From contig JASANH010000525.1 of assembly GCA_030248295.1 (NCBI GenBank), forward strand, positions 1 to 64,000: 64,000 nucleotides of DNA, read 5' to 3'. The position numbers and the translations under genes were made by a program. Positions 43,601-55,620 of this stretch are shown here, in pieces. The DNA comes from Mesodorylaimus sp. YZB2_4 (Eukaryota > Nematoda > Enoplea > Dorylaimida > Dorylaimidae). The notes under the pieces are model-generated. The model was not told the origin of the DNA. It ran no database searches and saw only the letters and a program-made list of their open reading frames with translations. Every line of letters begins with the position of its first letter. Position 1 is the first letter of the stretch.

Positions 43601-45270
43601 TTCTGACTCTCGTGGAGACCTACTCCAGATTACCGCACAACCGAGCAATCCATTGCTGTTTCGACCGAAGAATGCAACGCAATGATAAAAAACCGTCATT
43701 GTGTCGCAGGAAAAATGATTGGTGATGGCACAACCTGGTACACTAAACACAAAATCGACATAACCTATACGACGGGAAATGCGTGGGACTGCTGTTATTG
43801 GAAACGAAGCGAATTCATAAACTGTTTTCTCATTACGGGAAAGGTCTACGAGACTTTCCACGGAGAACAACCTAGGAAATGTTGCAGACTGTGATTATTC
43901 AAAAGACACGCGTTCTGCGTGACGATTCTCCATTGGTATGGAACATTAACCCGTCTGCCTCTTGCGAGTACATTCAATGGAAACAACCCTCTGGGAAAAT
44001 TTGGAATGTTCACTTTTTGAGCGATGATTAACAAATTGCACTCAACTGGAACACCCAGACAGTAAGACTTTGCGACGGTTACCCCGCCCTTCTGTCCGCC
44101 CAAGGACTTCCAGTCGTCATTTCACCCTCGCCCGCCAAACACAGTGAGGCAGTCAAGACCAAACGCCACGCATGGCCAGCACTCGGGAATCAGTGGAAAC
44201 AGCGTAACCTTTGGTCATCAGGCTCATATCCAGGCTACGGAAGCGACGTTGTAGCGCCTCGCTTACAAGCGATGGAGTTACGCTGGTCGTCCATTCTCCA
44301 CGATGGACGCGCACATGCCTCCGGAGCCAGTTGCCAGCTTCAGCTCGCGATGATGGAATTCGATTTGGCCATGGCCCACAGTGCCCCGACCGCACTAGCT
44401 CGTCTCTTAATTCACAACACAAAGGTCATGGCGCGCCTTACTGGCCGTTTGTTAGAAGTATGGCCATGCGTCGAAGTCGAAACCTATGAATTTCGGCCTA
44501 TGGGGAGCCCCTGTACTAAATGGGTCTCACTCAATTTTACAGTCAAACGAAAATTTATGTCTGGATTTATGGATCCATCGACTCGCATTATTTATTAAGA
44601 TTCAGCTCCTGCCGATTGCAATCTGGTCCAGGAAATTCTTCTGCACGACGCCACAAATCGAATTTTTATCTATTCTGCCAAAACCGGATCCATGCGTCTA
44701 TACAATGATACTATAGTTCCCCATACGCTCTACTCCTCGAATATTTCGCTTTTCCTGGAATTTCCGGAACTAATTCACAAGCCCCTGAACATGTATACTC
44801 TGAATGAACTTCGACCAAGCATCAGTCCAAACGACATTTTCGCGAGATTTCGCTGGAGTCAAGTCAGCCCGCCTTTCATGGCTCCATTTCACCAGAAACC
44901 CAACGCATTTTGAATAACTTTGCTCAAAACACTCCATGGGGATGGTTCAATGGTCTCGCTGTTCATCTGCAGTGGGCATGGATCAACGGTTGTTGTATTC
45001 TCGTCGCAACAATCTTCCTCTTCAAATTACTTCCGCATTGCATCCGGAACACCGCCAAAGATTACATCATCCATCCTGGTTAGCAAATGGTCGCTCGCTA
45101 CCGCCCTCATTGGACCCGCGGTCAACCTGGACATGGCCCTGTCGAACACACCGTCCGTACTGATCCTGGGCCAGCTTCCAGCGTGCTCCCAAATTCAAAC
45201 AGATTGCCAGTGGATAACCTCGAAGATACATCAGTGTGACCATTGCGAAACGATAGATGATAGCTAAATG
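43600..45270 (+). pseudogene. envelope-glycoprotein-like region of the BEL/Pao-like element, broken
   Basis: Several overlapping plus-strand frames in this interval are rich in Cys and Trp and potential glycosylation sites. A hydrophobic, membrane-anchor-like segment with a basic end lies near 44990-45060. This order and position (after gag, before the 3' LTR) fit a former env-type glycoprotein, as known for some nematode BEL elements. Multiple frame changes and stops show it is inactive. No attempt is made here to give a joined protein. Confidence 0.5.
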
Positions 45271-45330
45271 GGTTTGATGTTTTATCTACTTTTCTGACAT
45301 GCTATTTTTGTGACACCTATCGCCCGGGAG

Positions 45331-45467
45331 TGTCGCGACCCGCGGTAGTTTAGACTAGCGCCTGTACTAGCGCATGATTCAATAAGCAGTAGTCTGAAGC
45401 AAACGAATTTCAGTTAGTGTTGCAGTAAAGGTTGAATGGTGCACGGTGACGGTGCTTTCGGAACAAA
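45331..45467 (+). repeat. 3' LTR of the BEL/Pao-like element
   Basis: Direct repeat of the 5' LTR with the same TGTCGCGACCC start. It has two short insertions relative to the 5' copy (near GTACTAGCGCATG and near GGTGCACGGTGAC), so the two LTRs have diverged since insertion. Confidence 0.75.
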
Positions 45468-45479
45468 TGGTGAGAAACT

Positions 45480-47355
45480 GCGATGAAATGCAACAAAGAA
45501 AATGCTTTGGCCATTTTAGTGTGTACCGCTTTTTTAAAGTCACAGTCAGGATATTGTCATATTTTCTTCCCATTTAGAGCTGGTGATACTGACTCGGCTG
45601 TATTGTATTGCTCATCATTTCCTGCCAGGTTAGCGCCGAGTGAAAGAGATTTAAGCTAGGCGACGTTTATGTTGAAAACCATGCAGTATAATTATGTTGA
45701 AATAAAAATATATAAAGGAGGGTTTCTGTAGCTTCAGTCATTTCATCAAAAATATTTGCAAGTTACATCCCCTTGATCTTAGAAAGCTTTGCGAGTTATA
45801 AGCTGAACTTGACATATTTATTTATTGAAATGTTCCCTGTGCGAAAGGAAGCTCTATTGAAAATATTAGATACTTTTTGGCCAGCCGGTCAGCAGTGCGG
45901 CGCCTTAAATCTTGCGGGGTTTTTTAAATTCTTGTGCTAGTAAGGCGACAGGAAGTCGACAAATACCCGCAGTATCCATCTGAACTCGCTGTTCAGCTTA
46001 TGGGCTTTGGGTCGGCCTCCAACCTTATTGTTCTGTGTTTTTTTGCACAAAAAACCCGACACAACAGGAAACTTTTCAAAAATTTGCGACACATCAGGGC
46101 GCTGACCCCAGCTGAGTAGCTGGCCGAACGAGCTAAATATTTTGCTAAGAGCTTTCGTTTGCACCAACAGAAATTACGATCATTGGCTATGGCAAGCTCG
46201 AATTAAAACGGCTACAAAATTCCCTTGTGAGCTGTTTAAGTCTTAAATGCGAAAGAGTGATTCGAATGAAGAAAAGTAGAGATGTCTCTCGTCAAGTGGT
46301 CATATCTATACTGTATATGCAAAGTTCTTTTTAAAGAAAAACTGAATCAGTTAGTTAAATTAAGTTTACTGAGTCTTCTAAGATTAAGTTAACTGTAACT
46401 GAAACTGAATCTATTTGGAGATTCAATTAACTTAACTGAAATTGAATCTTTTTTTCAAAGCTTTATCAACGCTAGGGTACAATGTCAAAAAAGAAGGCAG
46501 AAATACACCATGTAGGCGCGAAATGGCCATTCCATATTCATCCAACTGGAGGAAGATATTATTTCCAGACTAGTGACTAGCGTTTGCTTATATCAGAAAA
46601 CTGACAGTAGTAATCTTTGAATCTTGATTTGACCGCATTCAAAGTGTCTACCGCATCTGGCACAGACTACAAACACGTTTGACTATGATGAATGGTCAAA
46701 AAATTCAAAAACGACAAAAATAATTCTACGCTTTTTCGTTTAACAGCTTGACGAATCCTAACCAACAGCGTTGTGAAGCGTGATTGATTGAGCCACAGAG
46801 TCTGCCATTTACACCCAACTAGCTGAACTGTGCTAGGCTTTACGCCTTCTTTTGGTACAGGTGGATCATGTTCATGTTTCATCACCAACGGCGAATATGC
46901 GCATTCTAGGGTGAGGGGGCCATTGCAAAGCATGATTTACCCTTCAGCGAATCTAATCTCGCTGGTAGCAACATTGTGCAAGAGCCTGGCTTAACACACC
47001 AGGCCACAGGTAGGTATGCCCCTAGGCGCGGCGGGTATCTGATCACCAAAGAGTTTTGCATAATCACTGACTTGGAAATACATCGCGGTACAGATGCACC
47101 CTGATTCTTCAATGGCCCATTTTATTGGATCCCGGCTCATCAGGAAAACCTTTCGGGCCAACTTTCACCGCCTACTCGCTGTAGATCTGTTTGGCAGTGC
47201 TGTCAGTTATCTTCTGATGATCGATATCTGCAGTATATTATTGCTTGGCCATAGCCCATAAGTACACTGCGAGCTTCATTTAGTATTTCAAAATAGTACC
47301 GAAAAAAGCACGTCTGTATCGAAGCGCTAAACAACACCAATGGCCCAGCACCTTC
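45480..47355. other. gene-poor interval with AACTGA-type repeat
   Basis: The interval contains a second palindromic AACTGA/AGTTAA-rich stretch at about 46330-46465 and only short frames otherwise. No gene was recognised. Confidence 0.45.
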
Positions 47356-49800
47356 TCAGCTCTCGTAGTTGTCTGCCCCTGCTTCATCATTACGATCGAT
47401 CAGTCTTTCGTCATTCCGATCGGAGGTGGAAGGCTGAGGTTGTGGTAATAACTCGCCACATTCCACATCTTCTTGCATCGCCGGACTGTGATCCTGACCG
47501 CGGCTTGTGGTTACGACCACAGACTGCTCATCCGCGTACGATGGATTGTCATAAGAGGATGACGACTGTTTAACTGGAGCCCCGTTCGGAACCCCAGTGA
47601 TCTTAGACTGCTTAGTAACTGATTGTTCTCGTCTGGTAATATCGGTTTCTCTCAAACCAATTCCAGGAATCTGACGACCAGTTTTGGCATTTCTCGATAC
47701 ACTGTACGACACTGCTGGCAAGGGAGCCGATACACTGGGACTACCGATCGAGGAGTTAATAGTGACAACCGTGGGCGGATCATTAGTCGATACGGAACTT
47801 AACTGTTTCCTTTGTTCGTGTAACATCTCCAACGTCAACGCAGTTAGGACTAGACTGACAATGGCCATTATCCACTGCAATAACTGAACAACGTGCGCAG
47901 CCACCATTAAGCCAACTTCATCGGTCGGAAATAAAATATTTAGACTCTGTCTAGCCGCAAAATTGCCGACGAACATTTGACTGAAGACAATCAGCAATTG
48001 AATGTATGTAGTTTTCGTTGATAAATAATTATATGTAGTTAATGATTCACAAATCAAAAATAGCAGCAAAGCTGTCAATCCGTAGCTAATATGACTATTG
48101 GCTGGGCGAGCAACGTAGATTTGTGTGAGGCATAAAATGAACATAGATATAGAATCCAGGACGCCGTAAGCGAGCATGGACTGGAATACTCGCGAATCGT
48201 CTCTGATCGAAACGATTAACGCTGCATTCACAGCAGCCAACTCCAATTGTATAACACCCAGCGCAAAAAGTGTCAAAAGCGGTTTCTTTAAACGTCCATC
48301 TCTTCGATCGTGTACACTGTCGATGTGCAAGAGACGAAATATGAACACCCCTCCGATCAGGCACAAAATTATGGCCAAAAATGATAAGAACGCTTCCGCA
48401 AAGTGCATGTAACTCGACTGACGCTTATCTCGACCCATTGTTTCCAGATGACTCAATAATGCGTGATGATAAGATGTGTCCACATAAATATATAATGCGT
48501 GAGAGGAGACGGCTGACAGCAGCAGCATAAATACCGAAGCTATGATAAGCAACAGCATGTGACCACTTCTGACGAACAATGCCAGTGCCACACCGATCAG
48601 GCTTAGATAAAAGACTGAAATGCCCGTGAATGCGATCAATGTGCGATAAACGTGCGATGTGACAGTGTAAAGCACATCCATGATCACGTGACTGGCGGCT
48701 AAAAGTAGGGCGAATGCTGCTAATGCGACCAGTACTTGTCTCGCTCTCCGATCCAATTCGACTCGACAGTAGGCGTTGACAAAGGGTGCTTGCAGCCATA
48801 TGGATAGCTGATAAGTGGTGTAGGCTGCGATGCACATACGAGCGAAGTGGGCAACAAAATTAGCACTCATCAAATATTGATCAGTATCTGCACCCAAGGC
48901 CAATTTGGCTTTACTCGTATGAATGTATAAAGATATGTAATACGAGTTCCACGTGTAGAAGACTTCTTGCACGGTTTGACAACCGTTCAAAATTAGTAAT
49001 AACTTCAGTGTCAACCGATTTGCGCGTATATAATGGAGGGCTTGAAGGAAAACCACAGTTTTTAAAGTTAATGCGCAAAGTAGCTCTTGTATCATGTATT
49101 GATGGACGTACGAAAAAGGAAGGCTGATCACGTGACTGGTAACGTAAATACTGAACCAAATTAGGGGTAATTGAATAATGGCGGCTAAGACCAAGTAAGT
49201 TTTCTGACCCCGATGTAAGGTTGATCGTTGGTAATACCATGAAGCTAGTTGCCACAATTTGCCTATCAGTAAAATACTTACACAAAAACCCAGCAGTGCC
49301 ACGATGATCATGCATCCACACAGTTGTAGATATTTTCGTCTAGGTTGGCCCATCATGGCCTTGGTGATTGGTGGATGCATTTTGTAAAGAGCTTTTCGAA
49401 AATCTAATGAATACACCACGATGGCAACGATACAACTGGCGCAATTATACAAAGCTGTCACCGAGCATCCGATATAAAATGTCTCCGTTTTCCAAATTCC
49501 CAGCATGGCTGCTGAAAGGCCAGCAAATAAGATAGTGCATGGTAGCCATCTGGACTCGTACATAACATTCATAACGTGGTACTCAATACCAACCACATAG
49601 AGCGAGATGCAGATCGAAAACCACACCACTCCGATCAGCAATGCGCAAAATGACAGGAATAGGAGTAGCCGTGATCTCATTGACTGGAGGGAGTCGGGTG
49701 GATTGAGAATAGTCGATCCCACTGCTCCCGAATCAGCACCGTTCGTGACCACAGAGACCGACTCCCCACGATCAGCAACATCAGACCTAGTCGATGACAT
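47356..49800 (-). CDS. large polytopic membrane protein with repeated four-helix units
   Basis: The frame is open from 49830, but the first ATG is at 49800 (context ACAAACATG), giving 814 residues in one exon. An in-frame TGA lies just before the GTG at 49830. Residues about 45-660 contain roughly 16-18 hydrophobic segments. These seem to fall into units, each beginning with a basic stretch (SMRSRLLLFLSF, RRKYLQLCGCM, LDRRARQVLVALAA, RLKKPLLTLFALG) and containing about four helices with short loops. The last 150 residues are hydrophilic and Ser/Pro-rich, probably cytosolic, with an NPxY-type motif (SSYDNPSYAD). I do not recognise the family; units recall tetraspan proteins (MARVEL/MS4A type) but no signature motif is seen. 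Confidence 0.7.
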   Translation of the reverse strand: MSSTRSDVADRGESVSVVTNGADSGAVGSTILNPPDSLQSMRSRLLLFLSFCALLIGVVWFSICISLYVVGIEYHVMNVMYESRWLPCTILFAGLSAAMLGIWKTETFYIGCSVTALYNCASCIVAIVVYSLDFRKALYKMHPPITKAMMGQPRRKYLQLCGCMIIVALLGFCVSILLIGKLWQLASWYYQRSTLHRGQKTYLVLAAIIQLPLIWFSIYVTSHVISLPFSYVHQYMIQELLCALTLKTVVFLQALHYIRANRLTLKLLLILNGCQTVQEVFYTWNSYYISLYIHTSKAKLALGADTDQYLMSANFVAHFARMCIAAYTTYQLSIWLQAPFVNAYCRVELDRRARQVLVALAAFALLLAASHVIMDVLYTVTSHVYRTLIAFTGISVFYLSLIGVALALFVRSGHMLLLIIASVFMLLLSAVSSHALYIYVDTSYHHALLSHLETMGRDKRQSSYMHFAEAFLSFLAIILCLIGGVFIFRLLHIDSVHDRRDGRLKKPLLTLFALGVIQLELAAVNAALIVSIRDDSRVFQSMLAYGVLDSISMFILCLTQIYVARPANSHISYGLTALLLFLICESLTTYNYLSTKTTYIQLLIVFSQMFVGNFAARQSLNILFPTDEVGLMVAAHVVQLLQWIMAIVSLVLTALTLEMLHEQRKQLSSVSTNDPPTVVTINSSIGSPSVSAPLPAVSYSVSRNAKTGRQIPGIGLRETDITRREQSVTKQSKITGVPNGAPVKQSSSSYDNPSYADEQSVVVTTSRGQDHSPAMQEDVECGELLPQPQPSTSDRNDERLIDRNDEAGADNYES

Positions 49801-49859
49801 GTTTGTGATACAGTCGGATCCGCTAGTCACTCACTGTCCGCTCGATGACTCGGGTCCGT

Positions 49860-52430
49860 CTAAATTTTCATGGACTTAGCGGATGAATACGAAGATTCTG
49901 AAAAACAAAATGTGTACGCGTTGCCAAATTGAAGGCAAACAACAACCGCCTATCCGCCGAGCATTCCAAGCCTGGCAGAGAGGCTAATCACGCGGCACCC
50001 ATCGGCATCTTCCTTTTTACTTGAATGATGAATTGAGTAAAACGGTTCGATGTCCTATTTCCATTGAGTTAAAACCCCAGGCTTTAAGCTTAGCTAATGC
50101 TAACTAGGCCGATTTCCCGCCCCTTCCCTTTCGGATTGAATTGCGCCAGACAAATAGCCGAGGATGATCCCCCTCAAAAGGCTCACACGTATTCACCAAA
50201 TTCGCTTCGTTCCCATCCCATACAGCTTGGATTTCATGCAAAAAGCACTCATCGCTTCTTGTTCCAATGAAGTCTATTCTGCAAAGAACGGTTGCTGGAA
50301 TTTGAGGCAGCAGAGGCGAGGAAAAGGGAATGACGGGGCAATTATCGACGGAATGCTCTTTTCCTCCATTTTGCAAAGCAGACGTCGCTGACTCCAAAAT
50401 GACAACGACGAACACTTTGAAACAGCTGCGTCGTTAGGCGGAGGGTTTAAGATCATCGTTCTTCAAACCTCCCAAAGCTTCTCTTCGCTTGTCCCCGGCC
50501 GGCATCGAGCCCGGCGCACCCTGGCCCCACTCGGCCAGCCTCGTGACAGCCGAGGATGCCTTATGGTCGAGGAAAAACGAAATGTAGCAAGGCAACCGGT
50601 CGGCGTGCTTCCTGTTCTAATGAACCCGAGAGAAGGAATCGAGTAGTAGTCGAGGGGGCAACGACCAATAGAAATCCAGATGAGATTTTAGGGTTTAGAT
50701 AAGGTAATGAAGCTCGCTTTCGAGCTCACCTCGCACTCTTCACAAATAGCGTTCTGGGAAACCTTTGAATGAAATGAGGTTTTTTCAAGAAATTTCCCCT
50801 TTCCACTAGTGGATGGGTCGGGAAACGCAAAAGCACAGGACTCAATGAAGCAGACCGCCGAAGATCGACCACGCCCGCCGTCTTTCCTCGCTCTGGATTA
50901 TTCGACTCAAATGCCAAAGGCCATTACTCGAGAGAGCAAAAGAAACAGGCCTTATTCTTTCGGGCTACACGTGCTAGCAGCAGGTGAATTAGGAGGGTGA
51001 GTGGTTATCACCTTGCAGATTCCGTAGAAACGAGGACTAGCATGTTCATTTCGTAAGAAAGATAAGCAAAGGGCATTATTTAGCTGGTTCCTAGGTTTCG
51101 CGTTGAAGATGGAAATAGAGGGCGGAGGAGAAGAAAAAGTGAAGGAAGTAAATTGGAAAGGGCCTCGGTTTGAAATATGTATGGGCAAAAGGCGCAAAGG
51201 CCATTACTCAAGAAAAGCACCGTCCGCTGTTGACTGGCCGTCAATTTGGTTGGAAATCCTATTAGCATCTGCTGCCGACTCCCAACCGCCGCCGTTTGGT
51301 CGTTCGGCGGAAAAAGCCGATAAAATGTATTCCCTCGTCCGTCCCTCCGTTTTACGCGCCACACAGCGCGCTTGAATTCAAAAGACGACAATTGGCACTC
51401 ATTCGTGGCGGCCAGTTGGCTCGTGGTTTTGTGTAGAGCTATTAACTTGAATCTATGCCCTGTCTTCTACCACATGTGCACGACTCTACCTTCCTGCCCC
51501 ATTTACCAACGTCTGATGTCGCCTCGTGTTAGCCATTTGCTGCTAGTATGACGATTCTAAACTGAAACTTGCTGCGTGCAATGTCAGCTCGGCTTCAGAG
51601 ACGGGTCGATGGGAAACACGAAATAAAGCTCGACGTTTCTAGGTAACGAACCCGTCTAATTAGGCAATTATCGATTTGCGGAGAGAAAAACAGGTATTGC
51701 GTAGGCTATGTATGGACAGGCGCATTTGACACGTTCCATCAAGGATTTGTCCCTTTCGCACTCTTGATTCAATCGTTGGGTGTTTTGACGAATTCCTGCA
51801 CGTCCTCCTTGCACGCTTACGTCAATTATCAAAAGAAGAATGCTTGTGTCAGTTGTTGAGTTGATTACGAGCAGCCTTGTGTATGTCAATTAGTCGACAG
51901 AATCAGGGCACTTTGACGATGTTAGTTGAGCTGATAAAGGAATTTGATGCGTGGTATTTCCCGCTGACCTGTTATTGGCGGCGTAATAACAATGGACAAA
52001 GGACCTTTCTAGATTTTTATCGGACTTGTTGAGTTCTTTTGAGAATGGGCAGACGAAGTCATTACATTGATTCGGGAGCTGTTGTTTCGAAAATGATGAA
52101 TAGGCGGCTCAGGGACAACAAGTTAATAATCTGTAGGCGGCAAAGTACTATTTTAGAAACTACGTGAGTGAATGAGGGTTTCGATACATGCGTCAGAGCA
52201 TACTGTGCTTCTAGCCTGGAACCCGTTGCCTTTTTAGTTCAGGTATTGCGTAACGAGCTTACTGTAACTTTGTCTTTCCAGGATTTCTGCACTCTTTCTC
52301 TGTCATCCTTATTAATCCTCCTCTAACAATCTCTGTCGAAACTATCTCTTCCGATCAGGCCTATCTGACCTTTGCCCGTCGACTTTCTTTGCTTCTTTGC
52401 TAGTCGGCTGCTAGAAACGATTCACTCTTG
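49860..52430. other. gene-poor, relatively G+C-rich interval upstream of two genes
   Basis: No confident coding region was found. The block 50100-51400 is richer in G+C than its surroundings and contains a repeated phrase (AAAGGCCATTACTC near 50917 and 51197). It could include promoters or 5' exons of neighbouring genes, but no open frame shows recognisable features. Confidence 0.35.
50488..50545 (-). repeat. tRNA-like promoter fragment (Ser/Leu type), possibly SINE-derived
   Basis: On the minus strand, GGCTGGCCGAGTGG matches a tRNA-Ser/Leu A box and GGGCTCGATGCC resembles a B box. They are only about 20 nt apart, with no anticodon arm between them, so this is not a tRNA gene. It may be a decayed tRNA or the promoter part of a SINE. 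Confidence 0.25.
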
Positions 52431-52438
52431 ATAAGATA

Positions 52439-52570
52439 ATGGCTGCAATCAAGTCGATTTTCTTCACGGCGGGTGAACCCGACTTTATCGCAGAGCGATG
52501 CAAACGAGCTGTCGAGCAGCTGCAATGGCGCAGTGAATCGGCGTTGGTCAATCGTCGCGAAGAGAAGTAA
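52439..52570 (+). CDS. short frame, probable first exon or micro-protein
   Basis: An ATG at 52439 opens a 43-codon frame (MAAIKSIFFTAGEPDFIAER and on, ending RREEK) with strong coding-like codon use. The stop is TAA at 52568, but the sequence GAGAA/GTAATG just before it would also serve as a splice donor, so this may be exon 1 of a longer gene. No following exon was found with confidence, and no family is recognised. Confidence 0.35.
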   Translation: MAAIKSIFFTAGEPDFIAERCKRAVEQLQWRSESALVNRREEK

Positions 52571-53430
52571 TGAGGAGTGGGCGTGCCATTTAACTCTGTG
52601 TGAGATATACTGTAGGTTCGTCGAACAATGCAGCTTTCCAATTTAGAATGCCAGATAAGCCAGCACGTCGTTGAGGTGCCCTACTGTATGTGGGAAGATG
52701 CTAAAGTTAGCTAAATGACCACACACTCGCTGTCAAACACAGGAAGATTGCTGATTCCATCCGCCATCGTAATGGTACTGTACAAGGATTCCATGTATGG
52801 TTCAGAAGGTCCTCATTTGGAAGAGCTCCTAGTGGTGCTACTCGTGGCGGTTTTTTTCTCCCATAATTGACCTTGCTCTGTTTAGCTGATGGCCTTATCA
52901 TCAAACAATGGTTTCCAACCAGTGGGCAGAACTAACAACTATCCGTGAACCAATGTTGGCAAACAATTGATTGGACATCCAGTGAGTTAAGTGCGCACTA
53001 ATTTCTTGAATTACCTCCAATAGAGTCACCGTAACTGCTCCTAGCAGGACTCACTCCACAAGATACCATAAGGCAGTAAATATTTCACTGATGGAATTGC
53101 AGGCGTGACGCAAAACAGCGTTTCAGTGGGTGTATATGCGCACCCGACTATAATTAGACCCTTATTATTAAGATTCCTAGAACCCAATACTTTAGAAACA
53201 GTAAAAAGAGGCGCAATTATTACACTTCTCAATGTTAAAGCAGCATCTTGACGCAGTGACCGTACCGTGCTTGGCACAAAAGTGCGAGTATTGGCACATA
53301 GGGATATCAACAGTAGTCACAACTAGCCTCAAAATAGCAGACATCAGAACTTTTTCGATCAAATGCATAAGATTTAAATTTGCAGCGCTCTCATAAATAT
53401 TATTAAACATAAATTAAACAAGAACGAATA

Positions 53431-53546
53431 ACCGTACCCGCCGACCCTTACCTAAACCCATACCCGTAACCGTCGCCTCTTACCCAAGCCCGTACCCATA
53501 CCCGCCAAGTACGGGTGGGTACGGGCATGGGTACGAGTATGGGCTT
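53431..53546. repeat. low-complexity inverted repeat of CCCGTACCCATACC type
   Basis: A run of CCCGTACCC / CCCATACCC variants is followed by its complement (GGGTGGGTACGGGCATGGGT), so the stretch can form a long imperfect hairpin. Confidence 0.8.
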
Positions 53547-53915
53547 ATGCAGGATTCTGTGATGGATATCAATGCATTTTCAAAAAATACTTGTGCAAAG
53601 GCATACACAGTCCTAGCTTGAAATGTTTCTGGAGGTAGTTGCTGCGGCATCGTGAGTATTTATCCGCAGATTTTGTACTGCCTTCCTTACCTCCTTTTTT
53701 TGCTGATCCAAACATTTTTTAAATTTTTTCCAGTCATAAGTAGGATTTCGCGTCTACAGCGCGAACGCATTGTTACCGAAAGTAGGGCGGCAGTAACAGC
53801 ACATCGCTGTTAACAGCGCGAACGCAGTTTTTTTTACTCAATGAAAAATGAGACATTTTTTCGAGATTAGGTCGCTGGCCGCTTTGGTATATGCTTGTAT
53901 ATGCATTATACAAGT

Positions 53916-54423
53916 ACAGTCGAGTCCGCCGAATATCACCAGCTTCGGACGGGAGGAAAATGTGACAATATCCAGATTGTTACTGAAATCGAAGTACACT
54001 CTAAATGGCCAAAACTTTACTTTTATACGTTTTATCGCCATTTCGTACCATTTTCATATATTCCTAACCTTTTGAAATGCGAAACGCTTTTTCAAAAGTT
54101 TTTGTAACCAATACAATCTGAGGATCAGTCAAATCAAAGCTGAAGCATAAAGGTGCCGTGTCCTTACATGTACGTGTTTTCTTCCGAGTCGTCCCTACTT
54201 TTGGCGATATGGCACATGTTTCAGACAGCCAAGAATGTACATGTGACTCTTCTCTCATACTTATTCCGCTTGTTAGAGAAATGTATGCGACAGTAAGCGG
54301 ACTGGGCCAAATTCAGTGTGATAATAAGCGAACTCAAAATGCACACAAAGTATAGGAGAACAATTCGGGACTTTAAAAACCTGTGCCATTATCCGATGTG
54401 ACTATGTGTGGACTAAACTGTAA
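53916..54423 (-). mobile_element. TACAGT-ended DNA transposon copy 2, about 0.5 kb
   Basis: Both ends are inverted TACAGT termini: TACAGTCGAGTCCGCCGAA on the plus-strand left side and TACAGTTTAGTCCACACATA read from the right. TA at the tips is typical of Tc/pogo-like insertion. The internal sequence matches the truncated copy at 40944-41320 in the opposite orientation. A 64-residue minus frame (54064-54258) shares residues with a frame in the other copy and may be a transposase relic. Confidence 0.65.
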
Positions 54424-55620
54424 TACTCATTCGCGTTTTGCAAACGCCAACGAATAAGCGATACCTTAAGTGCTCAGGGGCACCAAAGTTGTCCATGCTG
54501 ATAACGTCGAAACAATTTTGCGAAAAGAAACGTAGTTTCCAAAAACCCTAATGAACGAAACTGGCATTGCGCGATCCTTACATTACGCTAGGTTACGTTT
54601 GTCCTCACGCCTCTCCTTCGCCCCGAAGGTCATTCGCGCGGTCAACAGCGAAATATTTCTATTGTGTACCCTCCTCTACGAAAACAATGCGTTCGCGCTG
54701 TTGACTCAGATCGATAATTAGGGCCTTTTACTTTACTCTGCATGGCACAATAAAGCTTGGTAAAACCATTCTTTTCATTTTATTTGGGGAATTTTACACA
54801 TAGCAGAATATTGCGCAAGCAATCTGCTTTCTGGGAAGTGAAAGAGCGGTTAACGCAACCCAGCGTTCAAAGTAACATGCCATCATTTGCTCTGCTCAGC
54901 ATCGACCGATCTACCAATCCAGGGAGTGGATCGGTGCTGGATTCGACTGCTGGATCAATAATTTAAATTTTCCGCACTTTATCTGCTAAGACATGGGAAT
55001 GGGCGGCAGACATTCGTCCCATAGTGATGAATTCATGACTTCTCGCTTCCAAATCGGTATTAAATCCCGCTTTGAGCTTTGGATCGGATCAAGATCCAGG
55101 CCAGGATCGGATCGGTCAATGCTGGCACTAAGCACCAATAGAAGTACCTAACTGCCGATCTGCGGATTAACACTGTGCCGTGCAGTGCAAACACTGTGCC
55201 GTTTTATTGCAGTGGTGCAATGCCACCTCCACTTCCCCCTGTGCCATAATCCAGTGACATGATTGGCACGACTGAAAGGCAAGGCACGCCGTGCATGCAT
55301 TGACAAACCCTTTCTTACGCCAAGGCTTTTTGCATGGCAATTAATGGTAAGAGATTTTACAAAATGATTGTAGAAAATCCGAAACCATGATGCTAGACGA
55401 ACAAAGGCCACTGACATTAGGTTTTTATGCTTGTCGCTGTAAGAGCTCTCAAAAACCACTATGTCTTTTCAAACAGTTCTGAAATTACATATTTACATCA
55501 AAACACGAAACAAAAAATCATTTCAGCACTTCTGTAACTTTATCTTCGCAATTTTTTAAAACCAATCTGCGAGTAGAGTAAAGGTTACAGAAGTAGTTTA
55601 AAAAAGTTAATACGACCGAA

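Larger units (their letters stand above)
41343..45467 (+). mobile_element. BEL/Pao-like LTR retroelement with gag and env-like remains, no recognisable pol
   Basis: Direct repeats flank the element: 41343-41463 and 45331-45467, both starting TGTCGCGACCCGCGGTAG and ending near GGAACAA. The left repeat is followed by TGGTAGCAGAACG, a possible primer-binding site. The right one is preceded by the purine-containing CGCCCGGGAG, as expected next to a 3' LTR. Gag-like frames (42807-43097, then shifted frames to about 43600) are followed by glycoprotein-like frames to 45270. Nothing like protease, reverse transcriptase or integrase was found between them. Several frameshifts and stops show that the copy is defective. 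Confidence 0.7.
52580..55620. other. gene-poor interval with transposon copy and low-complexity hairpin
   Basis: It includes the DNA transposon copy at 53916-54423 and the palindromic CCCGTACCC-type stretch at 53431-53546. Degenerate GGATCGGATC-rich sequence near 54890-55140 resembles sequence around 9540-9960. No gene was seen. Confidence 0.45.

Noticed and set aside
43553..44422. Minus-strand frames over the retroelement
   Set aside because: They overlap plus-strand gag/env-like code with recognisable features; no independent coding signal was found.
48095..49321. Shadow frames of the polytopic membrane protein, both strands
   Set aside because: They lie wholly inside the 814-residue frame and lack a supported start or domain.
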